This document shows positions 32,849 to 42,346 of a stretch of DNA of 64,000 nt, piece by piece. The stretch is from Buttiauxella agrestis ATCC 33320 (GTDB lineage Bacteria; Pseudomonadota; Gammaproteobacteria; Enterobacterales; Enterobacteriaceae): the NCBI RefSeq assembly GCF_000735355.1, contig NZ_JMPI01000057.1:1-64000 (forward strand). Direction: 5' to 3'. The position numbers and the translations under genes were made by a program. How positions within the stretch are numbered: the first letter of the stretch is position 1; every line of letters begins with the position of its first letter. The notes beneath the pieces are model-generated. The model was given only the letters and a program-made list of their open reading frames with translations. It ran no database searches and was not told where the DNA came from.

Positions 32849-32911
32849 GTCGGATGACGCTTATCCGACCGGGAAGCCTTTCGTAGGGTGGGCAAGCGCA
32901 GCGTCCCCACC
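32849..32911. repeat. REP-type palindromes between barA and garK
   Basis: GTCGGATGACGCTTATCCGAC (a REP-like palindrome, 32849-32869) is followed by a second imperfect palindrome GGTGGG...CCCACC (32887-32911) that runs up to the garK stop codon. It lies between two convergent 3' ends, the usual place for such elements. A similar unit is at 34080-34110. Confidence 0.75.
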
Positions 32912-34063
32912 TTAACTTTTGAAGCGAAATCCACCGCCTATTGCCAGGGTGGCGGCGATATTGCGTGAAGCCATTCGCAAGTTTTCCCCGGCATTTTTCA
33001 GCGCATCTTCCAGCGTGCAAATGCTATACAGCACACTAAATACCGCATCCAGACCATGTTCATGCACCACGCCGACATCCGCCGTTAAACTCCCGGCAAT
33101 CCCAATGACGGGAATATTGTAGCGCCTGGCTATTTTCGCCACGCCAATCGGCACTTTTCCGTGGATTGACTGGCTGTCGATGCGCCCTTCTCCGGTAATC
33201 ACCAGGTCAGCATCACGCACTATTTCATCGAGTTTTAACGCTTCGGTGACTATCTCAATGCCCTGGCGCAACTGCGCATGACAGAACGCATAAAGTGCAG
33301 CGCCCATACCACCCGCAGCACCGCCTCCGGAAAGCTCCAGCACATTTATATGGAGGTCGCGGGCAATGATTTTTGCATAGTGTTCCAGCGCCTGATCAAG
33401 CTCGCGGACAATCGCAGGCGTCGCGCCTTTTTGTGGGCCAAATACTGCCGAAGCCCCTTCATTACCGGTGAGCAGATTAGTGACATCACACGCGACTTCA
33501 ATGCGACAATCCTGCAACCGTTTATCCAGCCCGGAAATGTCGATGGACGCCAGTCGCGCAACTTCCCGTCCGCCCAATCCTAGTGGCTCGCCGTCGCTAT
33601 CGAGCAAACGCGCCCCAAGCGCCTGCACCATGCCAATACCGCCGTCGTTGGTCGCACTGCCGCCAATCCCAATCAAAATGCTTTTTACACCGCTATCCAA
33701 CGCACAGCGTATTAGCTCGCCGGTTCCCCACGACGTGGTATTGAGCGGGTTGCGTAATGCGGTTGGCACTTGCTCCAGGCCACTCGCCGCCGCCATTTCG
33801 ATAAAGGCTTGCTGCTGGTCGCCTGAAATTCCATAAAACGCCTGAATCGGGTCGCCCAACGGCCCGGTGACATTCACCTCAATGATTTCACCGTTTGTTG
33901 CAGCAACCATCGCTTCTACGGTGCCCTCACCTCCATCAGCGACGGGCAATTTCACATAATCGGCATTCGGGAACACCTCCCGAAACCCGGCTTCAATCTG
34001 TGTCGCCACCTCGAGAGCACTGAGGCTCTCTTTGTAAGAATCTGGTGCGATGACAATTTTCAT
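32912..34063 (-). CDS. garK: Glycerate 2-kinase (GarK/GlxK family)
   Basis: Phosphorylates D-glycerate to 2-phosphoglycerate, the last step of glucarate/galactarate breakdown. Start chosen at 34063 (MKIVIAPDSYKESLSA), giving 383 residues against 381 in E. coli GarK; the longer frame begins inside the upstream REP element. Conserved motifs include PVADGGEGTVEAM, GIGGSATNDGG, FGPQKGAT and GEGRIDSQSIHGK. In K-12 garK belongs to the garPLRK operon; here it follows gudD, so one cluster covers import, dehydration and the final kinase. GarL and GarR are not in the window. Confidence 0.88.
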   Translation of the reverse strand: MKIVIAPDSYKESLSALEVATQIEAGFREVFPNADYVKLPVADGGEGTVEAMVAATNGEIIEVNVTGPLGDPIQAFYGISGDQQQAFIEMAAASGLEQVPTALRNPLNTTSWGTGELIRCALDSGVKSILIGIGGSATNDGGIGMVQALGARLLDSDGEPLGLGGREVARLASIDISGLDKRLQDCRIEVACDVTNLLTGNEGASAVFGPQKGATPAIVRELDQALEHYAKIIARDLHINVLELSGGGAAGGMGAALYAFCHAQLRQGIEIVTEALKLDEIVRDADLVITGEGRIDSQSIHGKVPIGVAKIARRYNIPVIGIAGSLTADVGVVHEHGLDAVFSVLYSICTLEDALKNAGENLRMASRNIAATLAIGGGFRFKS

Positions 34064-34079
34064 ATGCCGTCCATTTAAT

Positions 34080-34110
34080 GTCGGATGTCGCAACGCGTAT
34101 CCGACCTACG
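34080..34110. repeat. REP-type palindrome between gudD and garK
   Basis: GTCGGAT...ATCCGAC palindrome followed by CTACG in the 71-bp gap. Within an operon such a hairpin can stabilise upstream mRNA and lower expression of the downstream gene. Confidence 0.7.
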
Positions 34111-34134
34111 CGGTTTCAGAAGGTTTTGTATAGC

Positions 34135-35469
34135 CTAACGAACCATGCAAGGGCGCTTATTATTAAACGTCCATTCGGGAATCAGGTACTGCATCGCCAT
34201 GGCGTCATCGCGCGCGCCAAGCCCATGTTGCTGGTAAAGCTCATGCGCTTTCATCACTTGATCCATATCCAGTTCAACGCCCAGGCCCGGTGTTTTCGGG
34301 ACTTGCACCATGCCACCTTTAATTTCAAATGGCTGCTTAGTCAGGCGCTGGTTGCCTTCCTGCCAGATCCAGTGAGTGTCGATTGCGGTGACTTTGCCCG
34401 GTGCTGCCGCGGCAACATGGGTGAACATCGCCAGTGAAATGTCGAAGTGGTTATTAGAATGCGAACCCCAGGTCAGGCCAAATTCATGGCACATTTGTGC
34501 GACGCGCACCGAGCCTTGCATAGTCCAGAAATGTGGGTCAGCCAGTGGGATATCGACCGATTGCAGAGAAAGCGTGTGGCCCATTTGACGCCAGTCGGTG
34601 GCAATCATATTGGTCGCCGTTGGCAAGCCTGTGGCACGACGGAATTCCGCCATAATTTCACGACCTGAATAACCTAGTTCCGCGCCACACGGGTCTTCCG
34701 CATAGGCCAGAACACCGCGCAGTTGCTTACCGATGCTAATCGCTTCATCCAGAGACCAGGCACCATTCGGATCCAGCGTCACACGGGCTTGTGGGAAACG
34801 TTTTGCCAGCGCCGTCACCGCTTCGGCCTCTTCGCTCCCGGCTAGTACACCGCCCTTGAGTTTGAAATCGTTAAAGCCGTATTTCTCGTAAGCCGCTTCT
34901 GCCAGGCGCACAACCGCATCCGGTGTCATGGCTTCGTCATGGCGAATGCGATACCAGTCGCATTTCTCATCGGGCTGGCTCTGATAAGGCAACGGAGTCT
35001 GTTTGCGGTTGCCCACGAAGAACAGATAACCCAACATTTCGACTTCGCTGCGCTGCTGTCCGTCGCCCAGCAACGAAGCGACGTTCACGCCGAGATGCTG
35101 GCCGAGCAAATCTAACATGGCCGATTCAATGCCGGTTACAACATGAATGGTGGTGCGCAAATCAAAGGTCTGCAAACCCCGGCCGCCAGAATCGCGATCG
35201 GCAAATTCGGCACGCACCAGGTTCAGGATATTTTTGTATTCACCGAGCGTTTTACCAATCACCAGTTGCGATGCATCTTCCAGCGTCTGGCGAATCTTTT
35301 CCCCGCCCGGAATTTCCCCCACGCCAGTGTGGCCGGAGTTATCTTTGATAATCACAATATTACGGGTGAAGAAAGGCGAGTGTGCGCCACTCAGATTCAT
35401 CAACATACTGTCGTGACCCGCAACGGGAATAACCTGCATCGCGGTGACTATCGGGGTAGAAGTTGTCAT
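34135..35469 (-). CDS. gudD: D-glucarate dehydratase
   Basis: Enolase-superfamily enzyme that dehydrates D-glucarate (and L-idarate) to 5-keto-4-deoxyglucarate. The 444 residues are nearly identical in motifs to E. coli Gud[10 protein letters not shown] with the catalytic Lys, metal ligands in LDPNGAW / YAEDPCG / ATNMIATDW, and the His base in [12 protein letters not shown]. It is third in gudP-gudX-gudD, 28 bp after gudX; the operon is CdaR-controlled in E. coli. Confidence 0.96.
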   Translation of the reverse strand: MTTSTPIVTAMQVIPVAGHDSMLMNLSGAHSPFFTRNIVIIKDNSGHTGVGEIPGGEKIRQTLEDASQLVIGKTLGEYKNILNLVRAEFADRDSGGRGLQTFDLRTTIHVVTGIESAMLDLLGQHLGVNVASLLGDGQQRSEVEMLGYLFFVGNRKQTPLPYQSQPDEKCDWYRIRHDEAMTPDAVVRLAEAAYEKYGFNDFKLKGGVLAGSEEAEAVTALAKRFPQARVTLDPNGAWSLDEAISIGKQLRGVLAYAEDPCGAELGYSGREIMAEFRRATGLPTATNMIATDWRQMGHTLSLQSVDIPLADPHFWTMQGSVRVAQMCHEFGLTWGSHSNNHFDISLAMFTHVAAAAPGKVTAIDTHWIWQEGNQRLTKQPFEIKGGMVQVPKTPGLGVELDMDQVMKAHELYQQHGLGARDDAMAMQYLIPEWTFNNKRPCMVR

Positions 35470-35497
35470 GTTATTCGTTCCTTGTCGTCAAGATGAA

Positions 35498-36838
35498 TTA
35501 ATTGCGGCCAAATGCCGGACGTTTGCGATCGAACTTCCAGCCCGGTACCAGATATTGCATGGCCGTTGCATCGTTACGCGAGCCGCCCGGAAGGGATTTA
35601 TACACCTCGTGGGCCTTTTGCACCTGTTCCCAGTCAAGTTCCACGCCAAGGCCAGGTGCTTCCGGCACCGCGATTTTACCGTTGACTATTTGCAGCGGTG
35701 ATTGAGTCAGGCGCTGGTCGCCTTCCTGCCAAATCCAGTGCGTGTCGATGGCAGTCGGTTTGCCCGGTGCCGCAGCACCCACATGGGTGAACATCGCCAG
35801 CGAAATATCGAAATGGTTATTGGAATGACAGCCCCACGTTAGCCCCCATTCGTCGCACATCTGCGCCACGCGAACCGCACCGCTGAGCGTCCAGAAATGC
35901 GGGTCTGCAAGCGGTATATCCACTGCATTAAGCATGATGGCATGGCTCATTTCGCGCCAGTTGGTGGCAATCATATTGGTCGCCACCGGTAAGCCCGTCG
36001 CGCGACGGAACTCCGCCATCACTTCCCGGCCGGAATAGCCTTGTTCTGCGCCGCAGGGGTCTTCGGCATACGTCAGCACATCGCCCATCCCTTTGCACAA
36101 CGCGATAGCTTCATCGAGCAGCCATGCACCGTTCGGATCAACGGTTATTCGTGCGTCCGGGAAGCGTTTTTTCAGCTGGCGTGCGGCTTCAAGCTCCTGC
36201 TCGCCTGGTAACACGCCGCCTTTAAGTTTGAAGTCTTTGAAGCCATAACGGTCTTGCGCGGCTTCGGCGAGACGCACAATAGACTCACTGTTCAGCGCCT
36301 GCTGGTGGCGTAGTTCATACCATTCGTGACGGGCATTTTTGCCATCCAGATACGGCAAATCGGTTTTGTTACGATCGCCGATGTAAAACAAATAGCCTAA
36401 AACGGTGACTTCATCGCGCTGTTTGCCCGGCCCTAACAATTCGCAAACCGGAACGTTCAGCGCTTTGCCGAGCAAATCAAGCAATGCCGCCTCGAGAGCC
36501 GCCACCGCATTAACGCGCAGTTCGAAAGTCCACGCACCTTTGCCGAAGGTATCAAAGTCCGCCGACTGATTACCTTTGTGAACGTTCTGCACCACGCGAT
36601 TCATGCGCGCAATTTCCTGACCGACGACATGTGGGATCGCATCGACCAGCGTCTGATAAATCACTTCACCACCGGGCGCTTCGCCCACACCGGTATGCCC
36701 GGCGTTATCGGTCAGAACAACAATGTTGCGCGTGAAAAAGGCACCGTGCGCGCCGCCAATGTTGAGCAGCATGCTGTCATGGCCCGCCACCGGAATGACT
36801 TTCATATCCGTAATCAGCGGGCTTGCCTGAGTATTCAT
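35498..36838 (-). CDS. gudX: Glucarate dehydratase-related protein GudX
   Basis: Paralogue of GudD (446 residues) with the same enolase-superfamily barrel: [40 protein letters not shown] and [12 protein letters not shown] are all intact. In E. coli GudX has weak glucarate dehydratase activity and its own role is unclear. [13 protein letters not shown] and other GudX-specific stretches separate it from GudD. It overlaps gudP by 4 bp (36835-36838), so it is translationally coupled to the transporter. Confidence 0.93.
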   Translation of the reverse strand: MNTQASPLITDMKVIPVAGHDSMLLNIGGAHGAFFTRNIVVLTDNAGHTGVGEAPGGEVIYQTLVDAIPHVVGQEIARMNRVVQNVHKGNQSADFDTFGKGAWTFELRVNAVAALEAALLDLLGKALNVPVCELLGPGKQRDEVTVLGYLFYIGDRNKTDLPYLDGKNARHEWYELRHQQALNSESIVRLAEAAQDRYGFKDFKLKGGVLPGEQELEAARQLKKRFPDARITVDPNGAWLLDEAIALCKGMGDVLTYAEDPCGAEQGYSGREVMAEFRRATGLPVATNMIATNWREMSHAIMLNAVDIPLADPHFWTLSGAVRVAQMCDEWGLTWGCHSNNHFDISLAMFTHVGAAAPGKPTAIDTHWIWQEGDQRLTQSPLQIVNGKIAVPEAPGLGVELDWEQVQKAHEVYKSLPGGSRNDATAMQYLVPGWKFDRKRPAFGRN

Positions 36839-38196
36839 GATGATTGCCCCGCAGTGACAGGTTTGAGTTCGACACGTTTGATATCGCCAACAATCACCAG
36901 GTAACTCAGTACCGCGACAATCGCGTGAACGCCAACGTAAATCAGTGCGCCGTTAAACGACCCGGATGTGCCGACGATGTAGCCGATAGCGATTGGCGTC
37001 ACGATACCGGAGACATTACCGAACATGTTAAACAGGCCGCCGCTCAAACCGCTGATTTCTTTCGGCGCGGTATCAGCCATCACCGCCCAACCCAACGCAC
37101 CGATACCTTTGCCGAAGAATGCTATCGCCATAAAGCCGACAACCATCATTTCGGACTCAACGTAGTTACAGAACACCATGCTGACTGAAAGCAACATCCC
37201 GAGCACGATTGGCGTTTTACGGGCGATGTTTAACGAACCGGTGCGGCGCATCAGGTAATCAGAAATCACGCCACCCAACACTCCGCCGACAAATCCGCAT
37301 ACCGCCGGAACCGACGCGACGAAACCGGCTTTCAGAATCGACATGCCCTTTTCCTGCACCAGATACACCGGGAACCAGGTAATAAAGAAGTAGGTTAAAG
37401 CATTGATACAGTACTGCCCGATATAGATCCCAACCATCATGCGTGATCCGATCAACTGTTTGATCTGGCCCCACTTCTGCGCCATTGGGATATGTTCTTT
37501 TGGCTTCTTCTGATCCATGTTGATCAGCGCACCGCCCGCTTCAATGTACTCCAGTTCTTTTTGGTTTACGCCTGGATGGTTGTTCGGCTCATGAATCACT
37601 TTGAGCCACACGAAGCTAATAATGATACCCAGCCCGCCCATAAAGAAGAACACATGCGACCAGCCCACTTCGTGCGTCAACCAACCCATGATTGGCGCGA
37701 AGATAACGGTGGCGAAATACTGTGCGGAGTTAAAAATCGAGACCGCCGTGCCGCGTTCCTGTGCCGGGAACCACGCTGCGACGATTCGGCTGTTGCCGGG
37801 GAAGGAAGGTGCTTCGGCCAGACCCACCAGGAAGCGCAGAGTAAACAGCGCGATGATGATGCCAAAACCATTAAAGATATCGACGAAACCTTGCAGCAAG
37901 GTAAACATCGACCAGATAAAGATGGACCAGAAATAGACGCGTTTTGAGCCGAATTTATCAAGCAACCACCCGCCGGGGATTTGCCCTATAACGTATGCCC
38001 AGGAAAACGCGGAAAACACATACCCCATGCCGATAGGGTCGAGGCCGATATCTTTTGCCATTTCCGAACCGGCAATAGATAACGTGGCGCGGTCACCATA
38101 GTTAAACGAGGTGACGATGAAAAGCATGACGACTATCCAATAGCGAGCGTTGGTTCTTTTCTCGGCCACGCTCGCCGTCTGGCTAATTGAATTCAT
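36835..38196 (-). CDS. gudP: D-glucarate/galactarate MFS transporter
   Basis: Major facilitator superfamily proton symporter of the anion:cation (phthalate/glucarate permease) group. The 453 residues include about 12 transmembrane helices, an early [13 protein letters not shown] with the conserved charged residue of TM1, the signature [16 protein letters not shown], and [20 protein letters not shown] in the TM4 region. First gene of gudPXD-garK. Confidence 0.94.
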   Translation of the reverse strand: MNSISQTASVAEKRTNARYWIVVMLFIVTSFNYGDRATLSIAGSEMAKDIGLDPIGMGYVFSAFSWAYVIGQIPGGWLLDKFGSKRVYFWSIFIWSMFTLLQGFVDIFNGFGIIIALFTLRFLVGLAEAPSFPGNSRIVAAWFPAQERGTAVSIFNSAQYFATVIFAPIMGWLTHEVGWSHVFFFMGGLGIIISFVWLKVIHEPNNHPGVNQKELEYIEAGGALINMDQKKPKEHIPMAQKWGQIKQLIGSRMMVGIYIGQYCINALTYFFITWFPVYLVQEKGMSILKAGFVASVPAVCGFVGGVLGGVISDYLMRRTGSLNIARKTPIVLGMLLSVSMVFCNYVESEMMVVGFMAIAFFGKGIGALGWAVMADTAPKEISGLSGGLFNMFGNVSGIVTPIAIGYIVGTSGSFNGALIYVGVHAIVAVLSYLVIVGDIKRVELKPVTAGQSS

Positions 38197-38539
38197 GTTG
38201 CACTCCTGAATTATAGCTTTTGGCTATGATCCACTCTGCACTTGTAGGGTATCAGAATGAGGTATCGGCCCATCCGCAGTATTTTTTGTGGTGCTGAATC
38301 TGCGGTTTTTTGATGCCGAGGGAAAGTATATTCAGGGAGTGAGCGTGTCTCATCGTGCAAAGACACAAGTTTGCCGGACGTTTCATGAGCAGTTTATGGC
38401 GTCTGTCTAACGTTCTGGGGGATGGTTCACGATTTTTGAAACAACCAGATAAAAGGAAGGGTCTATGCTTAGGCTGCAAGGCGAGGTAAAAATATTCGGC
38501 GGCAGGGAAGTGTGACTTCACCTGCCAGGATTCATTTTG
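38197..38539. promoter_or_regulatory. gudP upstream region
   Basis: About 340 non-coding bases between gudP and the end of yqcA. It must hold the gud promoter, expected to be activated by CdaR, but I cannot recognise a CdaR site. No hairpin followed by a clear T-run and no supported gene are seen. Confidence 0.4.
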
Positions 38540-38989
38540 TTACTTTAACAACGTCACCCATTGCTCAACCCATGGGTTAGAAATCGCTTCAGGTTCCGGA
38601 TGATCGTTGGCATCAATGGCTAAAACATTACCGATGCGTTTCGCACCCTGCTCTTGCAGTAAGGCGTCAAATTGCTTTCCGCCCCCGCAAAAATGTTCGT
38701 AGTTGCTGTCACCTAATGCAATCAAACCGTAACGCAATTCAGGCTGGTATCCGATTTTGTCTTTTATCGCCTGAAACAGAGGAACGATGCTGTCTGGCAA
38801 ATCGCCCTGGCCGGTTGTTGAAGTCACAATTAACACGTACTGGTCGCTAAATTTCTGCCAGTCAGCAAGCTCAGGATCTTCAAAAACGGTAGCTTTATGA
38901 CCATTCTTTTTTAAAATCGCTTCTGCTTCTTCTGCTACCAGCAGCGAGTTTCCATACATTGTTCCTACAAAAATCCCTACTTCAGCCAT
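38540..38989 (-). CDS. yqcA: Flavodoxin YqcA
   Basis: Small flavodoxin of 149 residues, binding FMN. The phosphate loop is [15 protein letters not shown] (about 8-22), with the isoalloxazine-side loops [10 protein letters not shown] and [13 protein letters not shown]. An electron-transfer role is expected; its partner is not established. It lies 27 bp after truC in a yqcC-truC-yqcA run. Confidence 0.95.
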   Translation of the reverse strand: MAEVGIFVGTMYGNSLLVAEEAEAILKKNGHKATVFEDPELADWQKFSDQYVLIVTSTTGQGDLPDSIVPLFQAIKDKIGYQPELRYGLIALGDSNYEHFCGGGKQFDALLQEQGAKRIGNVLAIDANDHPEPEAISNPWVEQWVTLLK

Positions 38990-39016
38990 CAGTTAACTCC
39001 TTGCGTTACGGCGGTA

Positions 39017-39787
39017 TTATTCATCCTGGCCGTTGCTTGCCACAAACTCAACCTTTTCGATGTCACTCAGTAAGCCGCTCCAGCCAAACTGTGACATCAT
39101 CTGCATCCAGGTGTCATCAAGGTTGGCGCGAAGGCACAGCGGTTCGCCTGTCACCGGGTGGTTTAACGAAAGCTGGCTTGCGTGCAGCATTAACCGCTGA
39201 CAGCCAAAATGTTCGGCCGCAGCGCGGTTCTGGCGCAGGTCGCCGTGTTTTGAATCGCCAATCATGGGGTGGCGTAAGTGCGACATATGGCGACGTAACT
39301 GGTGCTTGCGCCCAGTTTTAGGCTCCAGCTCAACCAGGCTGTAGCGTGCGGTTGGATAACGACCAACCGGAACCGGCATTTCTACGGTCGCCAACCCACG
39401 ATAATGCGTTACGGCTGGCTGCGCTTCTTTATCCTGAGTCGCTTTTTTATCGGCGATTTTATCCAGCTCTTCCACCAGCGGGTAATCCAGCACCGCTTCA
39501 TCTTCAAGCCAGCCGCGAGTCACCGCGTGGTAGCGCTTTTGAATTTGGTGATTTTCAAACTGCTGGGATAACAAATGCGCGACTTCACTGGAAAGGGCCA
39601 TCAGCAATACGCCTGACGTGGGCCTGTCGAGGCGGTGCACGGTAAACACATGTTTGCCAATTTGGTCACGCACGGTTTGCATCACAAAGACCGTTTCATG
39701 GCGGTCCAACCAGCTTCGGTGAACTAACCAACCCGAGGGTTTGTTGACCGCAACCAGCCATTCATCCTGATAAATAATTTCCAGCAT
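39017..39787 (-). CDS. truC: tRNA pseudouridine(65) synthase TruC
   Basis: RluA-family enzyme that makes pseudouridine at position 65 of some tRNAs. The 256 residues carry the catalytic Asp54 in VHRLDRPTSGV and the RKHQLRRHM motif. Its start overlaps the yqcC stop by one base (39787). Confidence 0.95.
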   Translation of the reverse strand: MLEIIYQDEWLVAVNKPSGWLVHRSWLDRHETVFVMQTVRDQIGKHVFTVHRLDRPTSGVLLMALSSEVAHLLSQQFENHQIQKRYHAVTRGWLEDEAVLDYPLVEELDKIADKKATQDKEAQPAVTHYRGLATVEMPVPVGRYPTARYSLVELEPKTGRKHQLRRHMSHLRHPMIGDSKHGDLRQNRAAAEHFGCQRLMLHASQLSLNHPVTGEPLCLRANLDDTWMQMMSQFGWSGLLSDIEKVEFVASNGQDE

Positions 39788-40116
39788 CAGGATTTGTCAC
39801 TCACAAACAGCGCATCAAGTTCTTGCAGGGCTTTTAACAGAGGTGTACGTCCGACATGTGCCGCATCCAACGCCATTTCGTAATAGGGCGCGAGGGCAAA
39901 ATCAGCAGGCAGAGGGTGTTGAGCATCAAGAAGCGCGTGCATTCGGGGAATCAGAACCCATTGCAACCATTCGTGAGGCTGCATTGTATCCAGGCAAAAT
40001 GGTTGCGTGCTTTCAAAGGCTTCAGCGTTTGGTGCACAACCCTGCCAAAGTTGGTGGTCACGCAAAACCTGTTCAATGATGTGTAGATGCTGGCGTACCA
40101 GCGCGTGGCGTTCCAT
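39787..40116 (-). CDS. yqcC: YqcC family protein
   Basis: Cytosolic protein of unknown function, 109 residues, aligned with E. coli YqcC (QPFCLDTMQPHEWLQWVLIPRM is the conserved core). I prefer the start at 40116 (MERHALVRQ), which has GAGG 9 bp upstream and gives the E. coli length, to an ATG 15 bp earlier. First in yqcC-truC-yqcA, downstream of csrB. Confidence 0.9.
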   Translation of the reverse strand: MERHALVRQHLHIIEQVLRDHQLWQGCAPNAEAFESTQPFCLDTMQPHEWLQWVLIPRMHALLDAQHPLPADFALAPYYEMALDAAHVGRTPLLKALQELDALFVSDKS

Positions 40117-40186
40117 GGAAACCTCGAGCATCAGTCAAAAGAAGCCGGCAAGCATATCACTTCTTAGGCTGAGCGAAAAAATGCAT

Positions 40187-40219
40187 AAAAAAAGGGAGCA
40201 CTGTATAAACAGTGCTCCC
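40187..40219 (-). terminator. csrB intrinsic terminator
   Basis: GGGAGCACTGT / ACAGTGCTCCC stem followed on the minus strand by seven T residues (40193-40187). It forms the 3' end of the csrB RNA. Confidence 0.95.
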
Positions 40220-40561
40220 GGTTCGTTTCGCAGCTAATCCGGCTACTTTTGGTGCTCCCTGCTCGTCCGTGACAACTATGTCCTGCGGTCTCCTGACCTA
40301 CAATCCGTCGTACTCGCGTCCTGCTACCATCATCCTGAGGTGTTCCGGCATTGTCCTGATGCATAATCCTTTGGTCTTCCAGACCCACCGAATGTTCCTG
40401 ATTCGGCTCTCATTCTCCGTCCTGGAGGTGTCCCTTACTCTTCCTGAGTGATCCTTGCTTCATCCAGAAGCCTTCCTTGCAACACCATCCTGGTGTGTTC
40501 CACTTCTTCAATGAAGTGACATCATCCTAATGTCTCCTTCACTTCCCGACGTCCTGTCGAC
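40187..40561 (-). ncRNA. csrB: CsrB regulatory RNA
   Basis: CsrA-sequestering sRNA, about 375 nt. It begins at GTCGACAGG and ends in the terminator at 40187, as in E. coli. On the minus strand I count more than twenty GGA motifs, many as CAGGA(T/C) in the loops of small hairpins such as ACACCAGGATGGTGT and CTTCTGGATGAAG. The 3' part (CTGCGAAACGAACCGGGAGC) is nearly the E. coli sequence, while the middle has drifted in sequence but kept its GGA spacing. It lies between syd and yqcC, as in E. coli. Transcription depends on BarA-UvrY; barA lies about 8 kb away in this window. Confidence 0.96.
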
Positions 40562-40710
40562 GGACATAGAATCCTCTATTTCGTTCACTCTGACAACCCA
40601 CTCACAACCAAAGCTTACGATAACTTTCATTCAAAAGCAGACGCAAAACCAATCAAGTTATTGATATAAAAGAGTTAACAAATTTATCGACATGAAAACT
40701 CTGCATGAAA

Positions 40711-40751
40711 AGTTAGAGATCTCTTACAACTCGTGTAAGAGATCTCTCACA
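40711..40751. promoter_or_regulatory. Paired UvrY-type binding sites upstream of csrB
   Basis: Site 1 (40734-40751) is TGTAAGAGATCTCTCACA, whose complement equals the 18-bp E. coli UvrY box TGTGAGAGATCTCTTACA as I recall it. Site 2 (40711-40728) is AGTTAGAGATCTCTTACA. The palindromic cores AGAGATCTCT are 23 bp apart, about two helical turns. The nearer core lies roughly 160 bp upstream of the csrB start, consistent with the distant UvrY site known in E. coli. The two sites also form a 14-bp inverted repeat just after the syd stop codon. Confidence 0.8.
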
Positions 40752-40771
40752 AGACTGATAGCGATTAACGC

Positions 40772-41323
40772 TTAAATGACCTGCGGTTGTAAGCCTTGCA
40801 GGAACAAATTAAGTGACGGGGCGAGGGTTGTACGCTGTTTGGTGCCAATTTTTTCCAGCACGACTTCGCCGGTAAGATTACACAGAGACACCACTTCCAT
40901 TTCATCAGGTGTGGTAGCCAGAAACAGCGTCGGCGATAGCTTCAGGCGTTTTTGAGTGACCAGATGACCAATCAGGTTTTCTTGTACACGTTGGAAATCG
41001 TCTTCGCTCCACGCCTGCAATAGCGTTAACGCCTGGTTGCCCGAGGTCGCAGGCATGTCACCGGCAAATTGGGTGGTGTAAAACTGATGCGCGCCAGGCT
41101 GCAAGGCAATATCCATCGCCCGCTCAACCGCGCTGAGATCGTTTGCGGGGGCAAATGGCTGCGGCTGCCAGCGCACATCGTTACCGGTTGTCGTCACGAT
41201 ACACGGCGATGGCACACCATATAATTCTTCACTTGCAGGCCAGCCATCAGCTTGTTCACGCCAGGCCTGACAAAAGCGCTCAGTGAAATCTTCCAGCGCC
41301 TGACGTACTTCGTTATCCACCAA
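40772..41323 (-). CDS. syd: SecY-interacting protein Syd
   Basis: Peripheral cytosolic protein that binds SecY and can proof-read the translocon. The 183 residues compare with 181 in E. coli; it is acidic, with [12 protein letters not shown] and the [18 protein letters not shown] terminus typical of the family. It is divergent from queF and followed by the csrB control region. Confidence 0.95.
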   Translation of the reverse strand: MVDNEVRQALEDFTERFCQAWREQADGWPASEELYGVPSPCIVTTTGNDVRWQPQPFAPANDLSAVERAMDIALQPGAHQFYTTQFAGDMPATSGNQALTLLQAWSEDDFQRVQENLIGHLVTQKRLKLSPTLFLATTPDEMEVVSLCNLTGEVVLEKIGTKQRTTLAPSLNLFLQGLQPQVI

Positions 41324-41388
41324 TTTCTCACTCCCTCAAGGCTGCGGTACAATAGGAACCAATTGTACCTGCATTCTATCGGTGACAC

Positions 41389-42231
41389 ATGTCTTATGAA
41401 AACCACCAGGCACTGAGTGGCCTGACACTGGGTAAGCCAACCGCTTACCAGGATCAATACCAACCGTCTTTACTCCAGGCCGTCCCTCGCAGCCTGAACC
41501 GCGACCCATTAGGCTTACATGCAGATAACCTGCCATTCAGCGGCGGCGATATCTGGACGTTGTACGAACTGTCGTGGCTGAACAGTAACGGTTTGCCTCA
41601 GGTCGCAGTAGGGCATATGCAGCTTGATGCGAACAGCGTGAATCTGGTTGAGTCCAAAAGCTTCAAACTCTATTTGAACAGCTTTAATCAGACCCAATTT
41701 GCAGACTGGGAGACGGTTCAGGAGGCGCTAAAGCGTGATTTAAGTGCCTGCGCACAAGGTGATGTTAGCGTGGTGTTGTTCCGTCTGCATGAGCTCGAAG
41801 GGCAGGAAATCGCGGCATTCACCGGCGAGTGTATAGATGAACAAAATATCACTATTGATAACTACGAATTTAATGCCGATTACCTCAGTGGTGCGGCGGG
41901 CGACGAAATCGTAGATGAAACCCTGGTGAGCCATCTGCTGAAATCTAACTGCCTGATAACCCACCAGCCGGATTGGGGTTCCGTTCAGATTCGTTATCGT
42001 GGCCCGCGCATCGACCGGGAAAAATTGCTGCGTTATCTGGTGTCATTCCGCCAGCACAACGAATTCCACGAGCAGTGTGTGGAGCGAATCTTTAATGATA
42101 TTCAGCAATTCTGCTGCCCGGAAAGCCTCAGCGTCTATGCACGCTATACTCGTCGCGGCGGTCTGGACATTAACCCGTGGCGTACTAATACCGATTTCCA
42201 TCCGGCATTTGGCCGCCTGGTTCGTCAATAA
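41389..42231 (+). CDS. queF: NADPH-dependent 7-cyano-7-deazaguanine reductase
   Basis: Reduces preQ0 to preQ1 in queuosine synthesis, completing the set with queD and queE in this window. The 280 residues form the two-domain bimodular type (E. coli 282). The nucleophile is Cys188 in [16 protein letters not shown], and the NADPH-binding region has HEQCVERIF and [10 protein letters not shown]. Confidence 0.96.
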   Translation: MSYENHQALSGLTLGKPTAYQDQYQPSLLQAVPRSLNRDPLGLHADNLPFSGGDIWTLYELSWLNSNGLPQVAVGHMQLDANSVNLVESKSFKLYLNSFNQTQFADWETVQEALKRDLSACAQGDVSVVLFRLHELEGQEIAAFTGECIDEQNITIDNYEFNADYLSGAAGDEIVDETLVSHLLKSNCLITHQPDWGSVQIRYRGPRIDREKLLRYLVSFRQHNEFHEQCVERIFNDIQQFCCPESLSVYARYTRRGGLDINPWRTNTDFHPAFGRLVRQ

Positions 42232-42346
42232 GTGCGAAACGCCTCGCAGCCTGCGGAAGGATTATTGTTTTCAGGTTGTTAAATTGAACATGCCAGGGCT
42301 ATTGTAATCATTGGGAGCGGCACTTTACGCTTCGTAAGGAGTTAAC

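Noticed and set aside
38465-38515. 16-codon frame with a strong AAGGAAGGG ribosome-binding site upstream of gudP
   Set aside because: Too short to judge, plus strand opposite to gudP, and it ends near the yqcA 3' end; no evidence beyond the purine-rich stretch.
38252-38521. 89-codon minus-strand frame between gudP and yqcA
   Set aside because: Arginine/proline/cysteine-rich composition typical of non-coding translation, no ribosome-binding site, no recognisable motif.
40132-40771. Short plus-strand frames between yqcC and syd
   Set aside because: They lie within csrB and its control region, which explain the sequence.
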